Shown piece after piece: positions 7,341 through 7,921 of a DNA stretch of 7,921 bases. The stretch's first letter is position 1, and each line of letters starts with the position of its first letter. The translations under genes and the position numbers were made by a program. The DNA is from Anaerolineae bacterium (GTDB lineage: Bacteria > Chloroflexota > Anaerolineae > Aggregatilineales > Phototrophicaceae). The stretch spans positions 1 through 7,921 of the forward strand of contig JANQRM010000639.1 of assembly GCA_028284565.1 (NCBI GenBank). The letters run 5' to 3'. The notes beneath the pieces are model-generated. The model was not told where the DNA came from. It ran no database searches and saw only the letters and a list, made by a program, of their open reading frames with translations.

Positions 7341-7369
7341 ATTATACACCACTGTGAGAAACATCACAA
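7341..7369 (-). promoter_or_regulatory. Promoter of gyrB
   Basis: On the minus strand, TTGTGA (7369-7364, 4 of 6 to the -35 consensus), a 17-base spacer and a perfect TATAAT (7346-7341) predict a start near 7334. This gives gyrB a leader of about 95 bases. The leader (7238-7334) is AT-rich with no riboswitch-like structure that I recognise. A CRP-type palindrome overlaps the -35 and spacer. Confidence 0.72.
7353..7368. promoter_or_regulatory. CRP-type palindrome TGTGA-N6-TCACA in the gyrB promoter
   Basis: TGTGA (7353-7357) and TCACA (7364-7368) are perfect inverted half-sites separated by six bases, exactly the core recognised by CRP-family regulators in many bacteria. The centre (7360/7361) lies about 26 bases upstream of the predicted gyrB start, overlapping its -35 and spacer. 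A bound protein would be expected to repress. The same centre is about 82 bases upstream of the predicted tRNA start on the other strand. No such regulator is encoded in the window, so the binding protein is unknown. Confidence 0.5.
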
Positions 7370-7407
7370 TAGGCGTTGGGGAAAATTTGTTCGAGGGTTT
7401 TTATATG

Positions 7408-7436
7408 TTGACAGAGCGCATTCCCTTGCTTATTCT
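7408..7436 (+). promoter_or_regulatory. Promoter of tRNA-Arg
   Basis: A perfect -35 TTGACA (7408-7413), a 17-base spacer and TATTCT (7431-7436, 4 of 6 to the -10 consensus) point to a start near 7443, about ten bases before the mature tRNA. It is divergent from the gyrB promoter, with 38 bases between the two -35 elements. Confidence 0.72.
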
Positions 7437-7453
7437 AAGGCTGAATCATTCTT

Positions 7454-7526
7454 CCGCTAGTAGCGCAGGGGACAGCGCACCGGTCTTCTAAACCGAGGGT
7501 CGTAGGTTCGAATCCTACCTAGCGGG
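7454..7526 (+). tRNA. tRNA-Arg, anticodon UCU (reads AGA)
   Basis: A complete 73-base cloverleaf. The acceptor CCGCTAG (7454-7460) pairs with CTAGCGG (7519-7525) and the discriminator is G7526. The D stem is GCGC/GCGC (7463-7466, 7475-7478), and the anticodon stem 7480-7484/7492-7496 encloses loop CTTCTAA with anticodon TCT at 7487-7489. The T stem GTAGG/CCTAC (7502-7506, 7514-7518) encloses TTCGAAT. The outermost anticodon-stem pair is a C-A mismatch (7480/7496). The CCA end is not encoded (the next bases are CAG), so it must be added after transcription. It has its own promoter and terminator and appears to be a single-gene unit. Confidence 0.95.
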
Positions 7527-7528
7527 CA

Positions 7529-7563
7529 GATAAAAACCCACCGTGCTGGTGGGCTTTTGTTTT
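7529..7563. terminator. Two-way terminator between tRNA-Arg and the BTAD gene
   Basis: CCCACC (7537-7542) pairs with GGTGGG (7548-7553) around a 5-base loop. On the plus strand it is followed by CTTTTGTTTT (7554-7563), ending tRNA transcription. On the minus strand it is followed by TTTTTATC (7536-7529), ending the BTAD gene. The plus-strand T-run overlaps the stop codon of the BTAD gene. Confidence 0.85.
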
Positions 7564-7921
7564 AAGCATTAGCGATTTGTTCTTCGTATAAGGTACGGGT
7601 TGCATCTTCTGGCTCTTGTTTGGCTTTTTTGAGGCGTTTGACGAGGGCTTGATAGTGTATCGCGGCTTCTGTATTGCGCCCCAACTCGATGTAGAGTTGC
7701 ATCAGATGTCGGTGCAACTCTTCGCGGGTATCATCGGCGGAGAGTGCTTGTTGATAGATATTTATGGCAAGTTCTTGCTGTCCATTTTCAAGGCGAATTC
7801 GAGCAATATGATTCAAGGCTTCGACATACCCTTGTAAAAAGGATTCGCGTCGCTCCAAAATCCATTGGTCATCATGTCCATGCAAGAATGGTCCCCGATA
7901 GAGATTGGCAATCGACTGCCA
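7562..7921 (-). CDS. C-terminal fragment of a BTAD-domain (SARP/AfsR-like) regulator, cut by the window edge
   Basis: The frame is open from the right edge to the stop at 7562-7564, giving the last 119 residues. The visible part fits the bacterial transcriptional activator domain: ANLYRGPFLHGHDDQWILERRE (fragment residues 5-26), then helical TPR-like repeats with YVEALNHIARIRLENGQQELAINIYQQAL (32-60) and REELHRHLMQLYIELGRNTEAAIHYQAL (66-92). In this family the domain normally follows a winged-helix DNA-binding domain, sometimes with an ATPase. Those parts would lie beyond 7921. The protein ends soon after the BTAD, which suits a small SARP layout or a larger protein with a C-terminal BTAD. 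A TTG near 7885 is internal to the conserved motif and not a real start. The regulon cannot be inferred. Confidence 0.8.
   Translation of the reverse strand, partial: WQSIANLYRGPFLHGHDDQWILERRESFLQGYVEALNHIARIRLENGQQELAINIYQQALSADDTREELHRHLMQLYIELGRNTEAAIHYQALVKRLKKAKQEPEDATRTLYEEQIANA

Noticed and set aside
7526..7529. Encoded CCA end of the tRNA
   Set aside because: The bases after the acceptor stem are GCAG, not a discriminator followed by CCA.
1..7921. CRISPR array, insertion sequence, prophage or toxin-antitoxin genes
   Set aside because: I saw no regularly spaced repeats, transposase or phage motifs, or paired small genes on either strand.

Overview
The window looks like ordinary chromosomal housekeeping DNA from a moderately low-GC bacterium (by eye around 45% GC). 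A Chloroflexota (Anaerolineae-type) source is my best guess. The reasons are the style of the GyrB N-terminus, a BTAD-type regulator fragment, and a short GGGCGAA/TTCGCCC hairpin of a kind I recall as dispersed in such genomes. This assignment is an inference and no taxonomic marker was searched.

Layout, left to right. Bases 1-410 hold no convincing gene, only the small hairpin repeat at 324-345. Bases 411-1220 (+) encode a GctA-like CoA-transferase subunit A without its B partner in view. Bases 1226-5201 (+) form a complete thiamine-uptake unit: a sigma70-type promoter, a TPP (THI-box) riboswitch, an intrinsic terminator that can be switched by the aptamer, and then thiB (binding protein), thiP (fused two-domain permease) and thiQ (ATPase). 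The three genes overlap by one base at each junction (TAATG, TGATG). Convergent to this unit, 5246-7237 (-) encode DNA gyrase subunit B, with its own terminator at the left and a well-formed promoter at 7341-7369. That promoter is covered by a perfect CRP-type palindrome. To the right, facing the other way, a TTGACA promoter drives tRNA-Arg(UCU) at 7454-7526. The tRNA converges on the 3' end of a BTAD (SARP-like) regulator that runs off the right edge, and the two share a two-way terminator.

How it works together: the thi unit should import thiamine when cellular TPP is low, because TPP binding to the leader should release the terminator hairpin and stop transcription before thiB. The leader TAGGGA (1360-1365) and the terminator 3' arm TAGGGA (1408-1413) compete for the same TCCCTA (1391-1396), which gives a simple transcriptional switch. 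The CoA-transferase gene has no terminator of its own and would read into this leader. The gyrB, tRNA and regulator genes show no functional link with thiamine.

I did not find a clearly novel system. The most useful leads are the CRP-like operator on the gyrB promoter, the fully readable riboswitch/antiterminator pairing, and the partnerless CoA-transferase subunit.
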